This document shows positions 1 to 5,701 of a DNA stretch of 7,382 bases, piece by piece (the stretch's first letter is position 1; each line of letters begins with the position of its first letter). Location of the stretch: contig PLZL01000254.1 of the NCBI GenBank assembly GCA_003152145.1, positions 5,512-12,893 on the forward strand. Direction: 5' to 3'. The notes beneath the pieces were generated by a model. The model was not told the origin of the DNA. It searched no databases and worked only from the letters and a program-made list of their open reading frames with translations. Source of the stretch: Limisphaerales bacterium. GTDB lineage: Bacteria; Verrucomicrobiota; Verrucomicrobiae; Limisphaerales; UBA11358. A program made the translations under genes and the position numbers.

Positions 1-113
1 CGGCGGCGCAATTCCGCCGCGTGCTGGAAAACCGGCACGGCGGAATTCTCGTTCAATTCCGTGCCGTGGCCCAGCACCACCAGCACGGCATCGGAAAGAC
101 TTTCAGTGTTCAC
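1..113 (-). CDS. Sirohydrochlorin chelatase (CbiX-type), N-terminal fragment
   Basis: Reading leftward from a GTG at 113-111 gives 37 codons before the frame leaves the window. The visible protein has a short polar start, then a hydrophobic strand (AVLVVLGHGTELNENSAVP), then QHAAELRR. A strand ending in GHG, followed by a Leu-Asn turn, a Ser/Ala-Pro segment and a helix with H-A-x-E-L-R-R, is the usual N-terminus of CbiX-like chelatases. Those enzymes insert cobalt or iron into sirohydrochlorin for cobalamin or siroheme synthesis, and the GHG histidine is a metal-binding catalytic residue in the family. The start is uncertain: the frame stays open upstream to a TAA at 200-198 with TTG codons but no ATG, and I see no Shine-Dalgarno before the GTG. 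The gene diverges from the cytochrome gene at 238. The family call rests on a short stretch. Confidence 0.62.
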   Translation of the reverse strand, partial: MNTESLSDAVLVVLGHGTELNENSAVPVFQHAAELRR

Positions 114-180
114 GCGCAAGGGTTTAGCCAAACAGCCGGCTGCCCGCAAGCCGGTGTGTTGCAATTTTTTCAGAAACCTT

Positions 181-209
181 TTGACAAGCCGGGCGTCTTA
201 AGTGCAAAT
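181..209 (+). promoter_or_regulatory. Weak candidate sigma-70 promoter for the cytochrome gene
   Basis: A perfect -35 hexamer TTGACA (181-186) is followed after 17 bases by GCAAAT (204-209), a poor -10 match. The position, about 30 bases before the ATG at 238, is suitable. Only the -35 is convincing. The overlapping complement TTGTCA could equally serve the divergent chelatase gene. Confidence 0.22.
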
Positions 210-237
210 TGTTTGCCGAATTAGCACAAACAAATCA

Positions 238-663
238 ATGAAAATGACCAATACCATCAAACTGACCGCCGTCGCACTGACCGCAACACTCGGGCTGGCC
301 ATTACCGCCGCCGCCCAAGACGCCGCAGGCACACTGCCGCCGGCTTCGACCAAACAAGGCGTGACCTACGCCACCGACATCAAGACCATTCTCGACGCCT
401 CCTGTGCGAAATGCCACAGCGGCGACAAGCCCAAGGCCCGGCTCAAGCTGGACAGCCTTGAAAACGCGCTCAAGGGCGGTAAGGACGGAAAGATCCTCAC
501 CTCCGCCGACAGCGCCAACAGCTTCATCGTCAAGGCCGTCGCGCATTTGACCGCCGACCATGATACTTGGATGCCACCATTGAATAACCGGGCCGGCATC
601 AAGCCTCTCACGCCGGAACAAATCGGCCTCATCCGCGCGTGGATTGACCAGGGCGCGAAGTAA
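238..663 (+). CDS. Exported small c-type cytochrome (planctomycete/verrucomicrobial type)
   Basis: This is a 141-residue protein that probably carries one covalently bound heme in the periplasm and acts as an electron carrier or as a small heme partner of a larger oxidoreductase. Residues 1-27 are a Sec signal peptide: Lys at 2 and 8, a hydrophobic Ala/Leu/Val core, and likely cleavage after the Ala triplet before QDA. The heme site is CAKCH at 56-60 and the probable axial methionine is M112 in WMPP. The C-terminus (LTPEQIGLIRAWIDQGAK) is the helix that usually ends this domain. I chose ATG 238 because it gives a proper signal peptide; a GTG at 202 would add 12 residues, and ATG 244 is also possible. 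None has a clear Shine-Dalgarno. The gene is monocistronic, converging on dnaG with a shared terminator. Its redox partner is not visible here. Confidence 0.88.
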   Translation: MKMTNTIKLTAVALTATLGLAITAAAQDAAGTLPPASTKQGVTYATDIKTILDASCAKCHSGDKPKARLKLDSLENALKGGKDGKILTSADSANSFIVKAVAHLTADHDTWMPPLNNRAGIKPLTPEQIGLIRAWIDQGAK

Positions 664-676
664 TTTGCCGCTGAAG

Positions 677-711
677 AAAAAGGCGCAGTCCGAATCGGAT
701 TGCGCCTTTTT
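677..711. terminator. Bidirectional intrinsic terminator between cytochrome gene and dnaG
   Basis: AAAAAGGCGCA (677-687) pairs perfectly with TGCGCCTTTTT (701-711). Inside, after one G-T wobble (688/700), TCCG (689-692) pairs with CGGA (696-699) around a 3-base AAT loop. The stem is therefore about 16 pairs long. An A-run on one side and a T-run on the other let it work in both directions. It sits 14 bases after the cytochrome stop and overlaps the first two bases read of the dnaG stop codon (712-710), so it closes both converging units. Confidence 0.9.
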
Positions 712-2704
712 AATTCATCTTTGAAAGCTTGTCTCGCATGATTGAAAGTTGTTTTTGGATACGAATACTTTGCTTTTTAAGTCCCGATTCGTTTCTTTCA
801 ATTTCAGAATAAAAGGATTTAGACAACTCTGATTCTAATTGAGCGATTTGTTTTTCCGCTGCTGCGATACTTTTCAATAATCCGCGCTTGGTTTCCACTA
901 ATTCTCCAGTCATATCGCCTATTTTTTCTCCCAGCTTTCTTGAATGATGCAATTCAAGTTTTTTGATAATATCGTCCAATTGCTTCGATGCTTGTGGAAT
1001 TTTACGTCCCCGAATAACAGTATTTGAAAGAAGTTGTTTTTCGTCATCGTTAAGTTTATCCAGTAATGAAGGAATATCTTTCCACTGTTTGTTCGTTTCT
1101 TCAGCAAAACGTAATTCCAATATTTTCTTGGTTGACTTGTCATTGATCCAATCAAGGTTTAACCGGCTTATGGCCAAAGGAACAAGTTCCTCGTTTGAAA
1201 ATATGATTTCTAACAACCAAAATTCTTCATTGGACGGATTTGGCACTTCGACTGTTTCAGCGGACTTAAACGATTCGTCCTCGTCTGTCACCGGCGTGGT
1301 TTGGGCCGCTGGAACTTTTTTGAACTCGGCGCGCATGGCCTCCGGCGAAACACCCAGGCGCAGCGCGGTTTTTTGCGCGTAAGTGTCAACCAATACGACG
1401 TTGCCTGTCTTGTGAACGGCCTCGGCCATGGCGCGCAAAATGGCAAGCCGGCCTTTGTCGCTGTCCGCGTCGTGGAGCTTGCAAAGCCGGTTTAGAAGAT
1501 AATCAAAAAATCCTTCAGCGCTTTCCACCAGCTTGCGGAAAGCTTCGCCGCCGTTGGCCTTGATGAAACTGTCCGGGTCGTGCGGCGCTGGCACGATGGC
1601 GACACGCACGGCGAGACCGGACGCGAGCAGATGGTCCAGCGAACGGACAGCGGCATTTTGCCCGGCTTCGTCGGAATCGAAACACAAGACAACTTCGTCA
1701 ACGTAGCGCTTGATGATGCGCGAGTGCTGGTCGGTGAAAGCCGTGCCTTGCGGCGCGACGACGTTCTGCACGCCGGCCATAAAGCAGGCGATCAAATCAA
1801 GCTGCCCTTCACAAACGATGGCAAAACCGGTATCTAGAATCGCGCGCTTGGATTTATCGAGGCCGAAGAAGACCTTGCTCTTGGTAAAAATCGGCGTCTC
1901 GGGCGAGTTGACATACTTGGCCGTTTTTTCGTCGCCGGACAAGACGCGTCCGCTGAAGCCGATCACCCTGCCCTGCTCGTCGCAAATGGGGAACATCAGC
2001 CGTCCGCGAAAGCGGTCGTAAAAATTTCGCTGGGGAGCACGCGCACCCCCGCGTGTTGCCGACAAAGCTTCGTTGTCGGCCTTTGCGGTTGACAGGGCGT
2101 CAATTGCTGCACCCGGGGCGGATGCGGTCCCCGATTTTTGAATTATGAGTCCGGCCTTTTCGACCAGCGCGAGTTCGTAATTCTTGCTCCGCGCCCAATT
2201 CACCGTGTCGTCCCACGCTTCCGGCGCGGCGCCGAGCCGGAACAATTTTACCGCCTCGGCGGAGACGCCGCGCTTTTTTAAATAGTCACGCGCCAGTTGT
2301 CCGGCGGCTTCGTTGGCCAGCGTGTTCTGCCAGCGTTGCGCGATTTGGTCGTGGATTTGGAGCAACTGGTCCTTGAGATGGCGGGATTGTTGTTCGCCGG
2401 GGCTGGAATCGAATTCGAGCGGAATTTTCGCGCGCTCGGCCAGCCGGCGCACGGCATCCACGAAGCCGATGTTTTCGTATTCCTTGACGAACGTAAACAC
2501 GTCACCGCCCTTGTGGCAGCCGAAGCAGTGGAAGATCTGCCGGTGCGCATTGACATTGAAGCTCGGCGTCTTTTCCTTGTGAAACGGGCAGAGCGCGGTG
2601 AAGTTAGCGCCCGCCTTTTTCAGCGGCAGATATGAGCCGATGACCTCCACGATGTCGCTGGCGGCGCGGATGCGTTCGAGGGTTGTGGGAGAGATGCCGG
2701 CCAT
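710..2704 (-). CDS. dnaG: DNA primase DnaG
   Basis: This 664-residue replication primase lays RNA primers at the fork and is recruited by the DnaB helicase. The CHC2 zinc finger is complete: C39, H42, C60, C63. The RNA-polymerase domain has the basic motif YDRFRGRLMFPI (229-240) and an intact TOPRIM centre: EGQLD (299-303), DSDEAG (343-348) and DPDSF (376-380). Residues 490-600 match the position of the helicase-interaction domain, and 600-664 is a Glu/Lys/Gln-rich probable coiled-coil tail, making it longer than the 581-residue E. coli protein. Two oddities: about 35 extra residues at 191-225, before the basic motif, and an AT-rich last third. The start (ATG 2704-2702) puts the usual N-terminal helix in place but lacks a Shine-Dalgarno. 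The gene lies 29 bases after the cvpA-like stop, so co-transcription and perhaps translational coupling are likely. Confidence 0.97.
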   Translation of the reverse strand: MAGISPTTLERIRAASDIVEVIGSYLPLKKAGANFTALCPFHKEKTPSFNVNAHRQIFHCFGCHKGGDVFTFVKEYENIGFVDAVRRLAERAKIPLEFDSSPGEQQSRHLKDQLLQIHDQIAQRWQNTLANEAAGQLARDYLKKRGVSAEAVKLFRLGAAPEAWDDTVNWARSKNYELALVEKAGLIIQKSGTASAPGAAIDALSTAKADNEALSATRGGARAPQRNFYDRFRGRLMFPICDEQGRVIGFSGRVLSGDEKTAKYVNSPETPIFTKSKVFFGLDKSKRAILDTGFAIVCEGQLDLIACFMAGVQNVVAPQGTAFTDQHSRIIKRYVDEVVLCFDSDEAGQNAAVRSLDHLLASGLAVRVAIVPAPHDPDSFIKANGGEAFRKLVESAEGFFDYLLNRLCKLHDADSDKGRLAILRAMAEAVHKTGNVVLVDTYAQKTALRLGVSPEAMRAEFKKVPAAQTTPVTDEDESFKSAETVEVPNPSNEEFWLLEIIFSNEELVPLAISRLNLDWINDKSTKKILELRFAEETNKQWKDIPSLLDKLNDDEKQLLSNTVIRGRKIPQASKQLDDIIKKLELHHSRKLGEKIGDMTGELVETKRGLLKSIAAAEKQIAQLESELSKSFYSEIERNESGLKKQSIRIQKQLSIMRDKLSKMN
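2030..2134 (-). repeat. In-frame insertion with perfect hairpin inside dnaG
   Basis: This segment encodes residues about 191-225 of DnaG, which are Ala/Ser/Gly-rich (for example SATRGGARAPQ). Ordinary primases have only a few residues between the GLL(I/V) strand and the YDRF motif. The DNA contains a perfect 8-bp inverted repeat, GCCGACAA (2058-2065) and TTGTCGGC (2073-2080), with a 7-base loop. G-runs and C-runs on either side could extend the folding. Its length (about 105 bases, divisible by three) and hairpin content resemble a small palindromic element inserted in frame, in the manner of Rickettsia palindromic elements. Whether it recurs elsewhere in the genome cannot be seen here. Confidence 0.5.
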
Positions 2705-2733
2705 GCGCGTTTGGAGGCGCGGTGCGCCGGTTG

Positions 2734-3399
2734 TTAATAGCCGATCTTTATCACCGGCTGCTTCTTGGGTGGCTGCGCGCCACCGGCGCCGGGCTGACTG
2801 GTGTTGATCAGCAACATGCCGGCATTATCTTTGATGCGCGGGCCGAGGAAGGATTCCTTAAAGACCGCGGCTTGAACCTGGAACAGGTGCGGGAAATAAT
2901 TGCCTTCAAACAACCCGCCGCCAAAGTTTTTCTGATCATAAGCGCTCTGTTGCGTGATCTCCGCCTGCGTGTAAACCGGCGCGTTCAGCAGCGCCAGCAC
3001 GAACAGCATCACGCATGCATACCGGACCACCGCCGACAGCATGCCCAGATAATATTCGCCGCCCTTGAAAAAATTGCTCTTGACCAGCTTCTCGTCGAAC
3101 TGCTGCTTGAGAATTGTAAAGACAATGAACACCGCCAGCGCCAGCGCCAGATACGCCACAAGGCAGTTCCATAATTTGTCAGGGATGAAGCCAGCCAGCA
3201 CCCCGGCCAGCATTGTATAACCCAGCCCGCACACCGGCACCATCACGAGCCATTGCAGCAACGGCAAAAACTCCTTGGCCATGCCGTTCCGCCGGCCGCG
3301 AAAAAGGCCGAACCCCAGCACCACCACCACGGTCATGTCAAACCAGTTGAATGGCAGGCCATTCGTGGCTGGCGGGGCGGCGGCTGCGGCGGCAATCAT
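2734..3399 (-). CDS. CvpA-family integral membrane protein
   Basis: This 221-residue inner-membrane protein has about four hydrophobic segments near residues 20-34, 45-70, 78-97 and 117-139. The family signature is at the start: NWFDMTVVVVLGFGLFRG followed by RRNGMAKEF. This is the Asp-containing first helix and the Arg-Gly/Gly turn typical of CvpA (colicin V production) proteins. The E. coli member is required for colicin V export, but the biochemical role of the family is not well defined. The C-terminal 75 residues are soluble, ending in a Pro/Gly/Lys tail. A few Ala residues precede the first helix, so the true start could be slightly later. The gene leads a probable operon with dnaG 29 bases downstream. 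A small hairpin, GGCGC/GCGCC, lies in that gap at 2716-2728. Confidence 0.85.
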   Translation of the reverse strand: MIAAAAAAPPATNGLPFNWFDMTVVVVLGFGLFRGRRNGMAKEFLPLLQWLVMVPVCGLGYTMLAGVLAGFIPDKLWNCLVAYLALALAVFIVFTILKQQFDEKLVKSNFFKGGEYYLGMLSAVVRYACVMLFVLALLNAPVYTQAEITQQSAYDQKNFGGGLFEGNYFPHLFQVQAAVFKESFLGPRIKDNAGMLLINTSQPGAGGAQPPKKQPVIKIGY

Positions 3400-3414
3400 G
3401 CGGGCGAGATTACG

Positions 3415-3420
3415 ACCTCC
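3415..3420 (-). promoter_or_regulatory. GGAGGT Shine-Dalgarno set unusually far from the cvpA-like ATG
   Basis: A perfect GGAGGT lies 15 bases before the ATG at 3399-3397, against the usual 5-10. No ATG, GTG or TTG lies in frame at the ideal distance. Either the spacing is simply long or the site is inactive. Confidence 0.4.
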
Positions 3421-3441
3421 GCTCTGGAATGCCAGCTAAAA

Positions 3442-3471
3442 TTTTTACCGATTGGCTGCCCGCCAAATCAA
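3442..3471 (-). promoter_or_regulatory. Candidate sigma-70 promoter for the cvpA-like/dnaG operon
   Basis: On the minus strand, TTGATT (3471-3466) and TAAAAA (3447-3442) are separated by 18 bases, each matching four of the six consensus bases. Transcription would begin near 3435, leaving about 36 bases of leader that include the GGAGGT. The position is right and the match moderate. Confidence 0.35.
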
Positions 3472-3478
3472 GGCGAGG

Positions 3479-3498
3479 CCGCCGTCGATGAACGGCGG
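3479..3498. repeat. 7-bp hairpin just upstream of the cvpA-like promoter
   Basis: CCGCCGT (3479-3485) and ACGGCGG (3492-3498) are perfect inverted copies around a 6-base loop. There is no T-run on either side, so it is not an intrinsic terminator. It lies 8 bases beyond the putative -35 and could be a protein site or chance. Confidence 0.35.
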
Positions 3499-3534
3499 AA
3501 TTGACGCTGCCGGATTCCCGTTCGCACTCGCCGC

Positions 3535-3690
3535 ATGGCAAAGAAGGCCCCCGCCAACGTAGGAAAGGCTTCCAGCCTATCTCCAAAATCAAGAAAGAGT
3601 GAGACAAGCGGGAGGCCTGTCCTATGTTCTTCCTCCCTCCTCGACACCCGCGTCGTTTATTGCGGCGACAATCTGGAACAACTCCCGGCC
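3535..3690 (+). pseudogene. 5' remnant of a DNA methyltransferase gene (tentative)
   Basis: From ATG 3535 the frame reads MAKKAPAN, passes through a REP-like inverted repeat, then gives DTRVVYCGDNLEQLPA (3643-3690). A short Lys-rich start followed by a strand of the form VxYxGDNLExL is how many N6-adenine/N4-cytosine DNA methyltransferases begin, just before their DPPY/DPPF catalytic motif. Here the resemblance stops at LPA: the next residues are Arg-rich (FSPRRRRIIRRP), no DPPY follows, and the gene is therefore dead if the identification is right. The break falls at a 7-bp hairpin, CCTTCTC (3689-3695) with GAGAAGG (3702-3708). The frame stays open to 3981 only because it shadows the TPR gene. 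The match covers 16 residues and could be coincidental. Confidence 0.4.
3559..3625. repeat. REP-like imperfect inverted repeat pair
   Basis: Two 25-base arms (3559-3583 and 3601-3625) are inverted copies matching at 19 of 25 positions, separated by a 17-base A-rich loop. The left arm starts GTAGGAAAGGCTTCC; the right arm's complement starts ATAGGACAGGCCTCC. The pattern AGG-A-AGGC-TCC-GC-TCTC in paired opposite orientation is what bacterial REP/BIME elements look like, and from memory related sequences are scattered through verrucomicrobial genomes. It lies inside the probable methyltransferase remnant. Confidence 0.6.
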
Positions 3691-3775
3691 TTCTCACCAC
3701 GGAGAAGGAGAATCATTCGCCGTCCCCTTGAAAATTCACGCGACTGGATTTGCCGGCCAATCGGCGTCAAGGCCG

Positions 3776-5524
3776 TCACGGCGGATTGGCGGAGAGCCAG
3801 AAGCGGATGTTCGTCGCCTGCGGATTTTGCGGGTCCAGCTCCAGCCATTTCAAATAGTGCTGCCGCGCCCGCGCCGGGTCGCGCATCTGCTCGGCGTAAA
3901 GATTGCCCAGCGCCAGTTGCGCCCGCGCCTCGTCCGGGTTCGCCGCCACGATTTTCTTCAGCTCGTTCACCGCGTCGGTAGCGTAGCCCGCCGACTTCAG
4001 CGCCAGCGCGAAATTGTAGCGCGCGTCCGCCGAGTCCGGCTGGAGGGCCAGCGCCATTTCGGAGGCGGGCAGCGAATGGTTGAAATCGCGAAGCTGATAG
4101 GCCAGCACGGCATAATTGTATTGCGCCTCAAACCAGGCTGGGTCCAGTTCCGCCGCCTTGCGATACGAGGTCATGGCCTGCGTCAAATCCGGCTTTTTCT
4201 CGAATTTCTGCGCGTCGTCGAACGCGCGGGTCGCCGCCTTCCGGTCGCCCGCCTTCGGCGCGGGCGGCGAGAGATACAAGTAGCGCGGGAACGCCGGCGG
4301 CGCGGGTGGCACAATTTTGACCGGCTTCGGCGCGGCAACCACCGGCTCACTCTCCGGCTGTCCCGCCGCCGTGCCGGCCGACGGCAGCGGCGTAACGCCG
4401 GTCTCCGTGTAATTTTGCGACGCTCGGGGAGAAACGAACAAGTGCGCCGGATTGGGCCGGTGCAACACGCCCGGTTTCCTGGCCGTGGCTGGTTGCACGG
4501 GCGTCTCCGGCACGGATGCATTGGGTGTCGCCACAATCGCCGACTCCGGCTGAACGGTCACGACTGTCGCCGTCCCCGGACGTGGCGGCGCGGAAGCGTT
4601 TCTTCCACCCTGCTGCATCTTCGGCGGCAAAGACGGATGAGCGGCGGCGTTCGCCGGAGGTTTCGTTTCGCCCGCATTTGGCTTCGCGGGATTGGCCGTT
4701 TCATTTTCCCTTGCCGGTGGCGCTTTCACCGCCGCAACCATCGGCGGTTGTTCCAGGCCTTTGACCAGATCGTTGACGGCGTCCCAATCCGCCGGGCGCG
4801 GTGAGAGCGCCAGATACGCGCGGTAATTCTTCAGCGCCTGCGCGTCGTCGCGCAAATACTGCCGGTCCACCGTCGCGAGGTTCAGCAGCGCGGGAGCGTA
4901 ATCAGGATGCGCCACAATGGCGGCGGAGAAAAATTTCGCGGCATCCTGCGGACGGCCGCCCTCCACGCGAGCCAGGCCGAGGCCGTTCAACGCCTCGGCG
5001 TTGTTTTGATTGAGGGACAGCGCGGTGCTGAAACTCTTTTCCGCCGGGAGGACGTCGTGCAGCTTGAGTTGCGCCGCGCCGAGTTTGAGCCAGCCTTCCG
5101 GCGCGTTGTTGCGCCGGAGCGTGTAGGCCGTGAACTCCGTCCGGGCCGCGTCGGGCTTGTTCTGCTCCAGCCAGAGGCAGCCGAGATTGTAATGCGCCTC
5201 CACCAGATCGCGGTCGAACTTCAGCGCGTCTTGATACGCCAGCACCGCGTCCGCCGGCTGCCCGGCGTGTTGCAGCGCGACACCATAATAATTCCATGCC
5301 GGCGCGTTCGTGGCCAGCAGCGTCGTGGCGGTCTTCAATTGCGCGACCGCGCCGGCGTAATCGCCGCGCTCCAGAAGTTTTTTCCCGGCGAGCAGCGCGC
5401 GCGGTCCCGGCGGCGCGCAGCCGGAAATGAAAACGGCGAGCGCCAGGAAAAGCAAAAAACGAAGTTGGCAGATGGCAGATGGCAGATGGAAAACGCCGCG
5501 CCGCGCAAAAATTCCATTCTCCAT
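3776..5524 (-). CDS. TPR-repeat lipoprotein
   Basis: This 582-residue envelope protein probably works as a scaffold for protein-protein contacts. The signal peptide ends in a lipobox, FISGC, with C36 as the predicted lipidated residue. An N-terminal block of TPR repeats covers about residues 40-254, with repeat helices such as APAWNYYGVALQHAGQPADAVLAYQDAL. A Pro/Ala/Thr-rich low-complexity linker covers about 259-420, and a second TPR block about 430-575. The open frame extends to ATG 5587 (603 residues). I prefer ATG 5524 because GGAGG precedes it by 7 bases, because a 57-residue leader before the lipobox Cys would be very long, and because the only promoter-like pair would start transcription downstream of 5587. 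The n-region is encoded by a heptamer repeat. The gene diverges from the DUF362 gene. No specific partner or function can be named. Confidence 0.85.
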   Translation of the reverse strand: MENGIFARRGVFHLPSAICQLRFLLFLALAVFISGCAPPGPRALLAGKKLLERGDYAGAVAQLKTATTLLATNAPAWNYYGVALQHAGQPADAVLAYQDALKFDRDLVEAHYNLGCLWLEQNKPDAARTEFTAYTLRRNNAPEGWLKLGAAQLKLHDVLPAEKSFSTALSLNQNNAEALNGLGLARVEGGRPQDAAKFFSAAIVAHPDYAPALLNLATVDRQYLRDDAQALKNYRAYLALSPRPADWDAVNDLVKGLEQPPMVAAVKAPPARENETANPAKPNAGETKPPANAAAHPSLPPKMQQGGRNASAPPRPGTATVVTVQPESAIVATPNASVPETPVQPATARKPGVLHRPNPAHLFVSPRASQNYTETGVTPLPSAGTAAGQPESEPVVAAPKPVKIVPPAPPAFPRYLYLSPPAPKAGDRKAATRAFDDAQKFEKKPDLTQAMTSYRKAAELDPAWFEAQYNYAVLAYQLRDFNHSLPASEMALALQPDSADARYNFALALKSAGYATDAVNELKKIVAANPDEARAQLALGNLYAEQMRDPARARQHYLKWLELDPQNPQATNIRFWLSANPP

Positions 5525-5541
5525 CTTCCATCCTCCATCCT
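5466..5541. repeat. Heptamer tandem arrays in inverted arrangement
   Basis: On the plus strand three exact GGCAGAT units (5467-5487) run on. After a 23-base C/G/A-rich gap from 5491, four CCATNYT-type units follow (5514-5541: CCATTCT, CCATCTT, CCATCCT, CCATCCT). The second array is the inverse complement of the first with one or two changes per unit, so the whole can fold into a long imperfect hairpin. It is translated in the lipoprotein gene as part of the signal-peptide n-region. From memory, arrays giving peptides such as WRMEDGRW are frequent in verrucomicrobial genomes. Confidence 0.75.
5532..5536 (-). promoter_or_regulatory. Shine-Dalgarno supplied by the heptamer array
   Basis: GGAGG on the minus strand lies 7 bases before ATG 5524-5522. 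Both the site and the start codon arise from successive repeat units, since the array repeatedly spells ATGGAGG-like heptamers. This decides the preferred start of the lipoprotein gene. Confidence 0.5.
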
Positions 5542-5577
5542 CGTTCCGCCCATTTTTTATGGCCAGCATCGGCGCTG

Positions 5578-5606
5578 GTGTTATCATCCACGCCCTGAAG
5601 TGTCAA
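5578..5606 (-). promoter_or_regulatory. Candidate promoter for the TPR lipoprotein gene
   Basis: A perfect -35 TTGACA (5606-5601) is followed after exactly 17 bases by TAACAC (5583-5578), a 3-of-6 match to the -10. Transcription would start near 5571, inside the longest open frame, which favours the internal start at 5524. Confidence 0.35.
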
Positions 5607-5627
5607 GAAACGCACAAGTTGGGTTTT

Positions 5628-5691
5628 GTCGTAATCTTAATCCCGCTCTTGATCGTAATCACTCGAAGGAGCGGATTAAGATTAAGACGAC
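5628..5691. repeat. GATTAA-type inverted repeat in the divergent control region
   Basis: The left arm (5628-5648, beginning GTCGTAATCTTAATCC) and the right arm (5669-5691, beginning GAGCGGATTAAG) are inverted copies that differ only by a 2-base and a 1-base bulge, with a 20-base loop. The right arm includes tandem GATTAA hexamers. The element fills most of the gap between the divergent lipoprotein and DUF362 genes and ends 10 bases before the DUF362 start codon. It would form a strong hairpin in the 5' leader of a DUF362 transcript that began upstream of it. Confidence 0.65.
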
Positions 5692-5701
5692 GATTAGGAT
5701 T

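Noticed and set aside
235..621. Minus-strand frames opposite the cytochrome gene
   Set aside because: The plus strand has a signal peptide, CxxCH and the WMPP methionine; the opposite frames have no recognisable features.
3756..3790. Inverted repeat GCCAATC/GATTGGC spanning the lipoprotein stop codon as a terminator
   Set aside because: The stem is only 7 bp with a 21-base loop and no T-run follows on the minus strand. It may be chance, so no terminator is called for this gene.
3599..4804. Long plus-strand open frame of about 400 residues
   Set aside because: It is extremely Arg-rich, has no recognisable domain, and lies opposite the TPR lipoprotein, whose two repeat blocks and lipobox are clear. 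It is a shadow of GC-rich coding DNA.
5466..5541. Heptamer arrays as a CRISPR-like array
   Set aside because: Units are 7 bases, contiguous and without spacers; this is a simple tandem repeat in inverted arrangement.
4902..5615. Minus-strand 237-residue frame overlapping the lipoprotein N-terminus
   Set aside because: It is another frame of the same repeats and TPR DNA, Arg/Ala-rich and without motifs.
4907..5701. Upstream 265-codon extension of the DUF362 frame
   Set aside because: It runs antisense through the TPR gene and across two repeats. The DUF362 protein gains a proper signal peptide only from ATG 5702.
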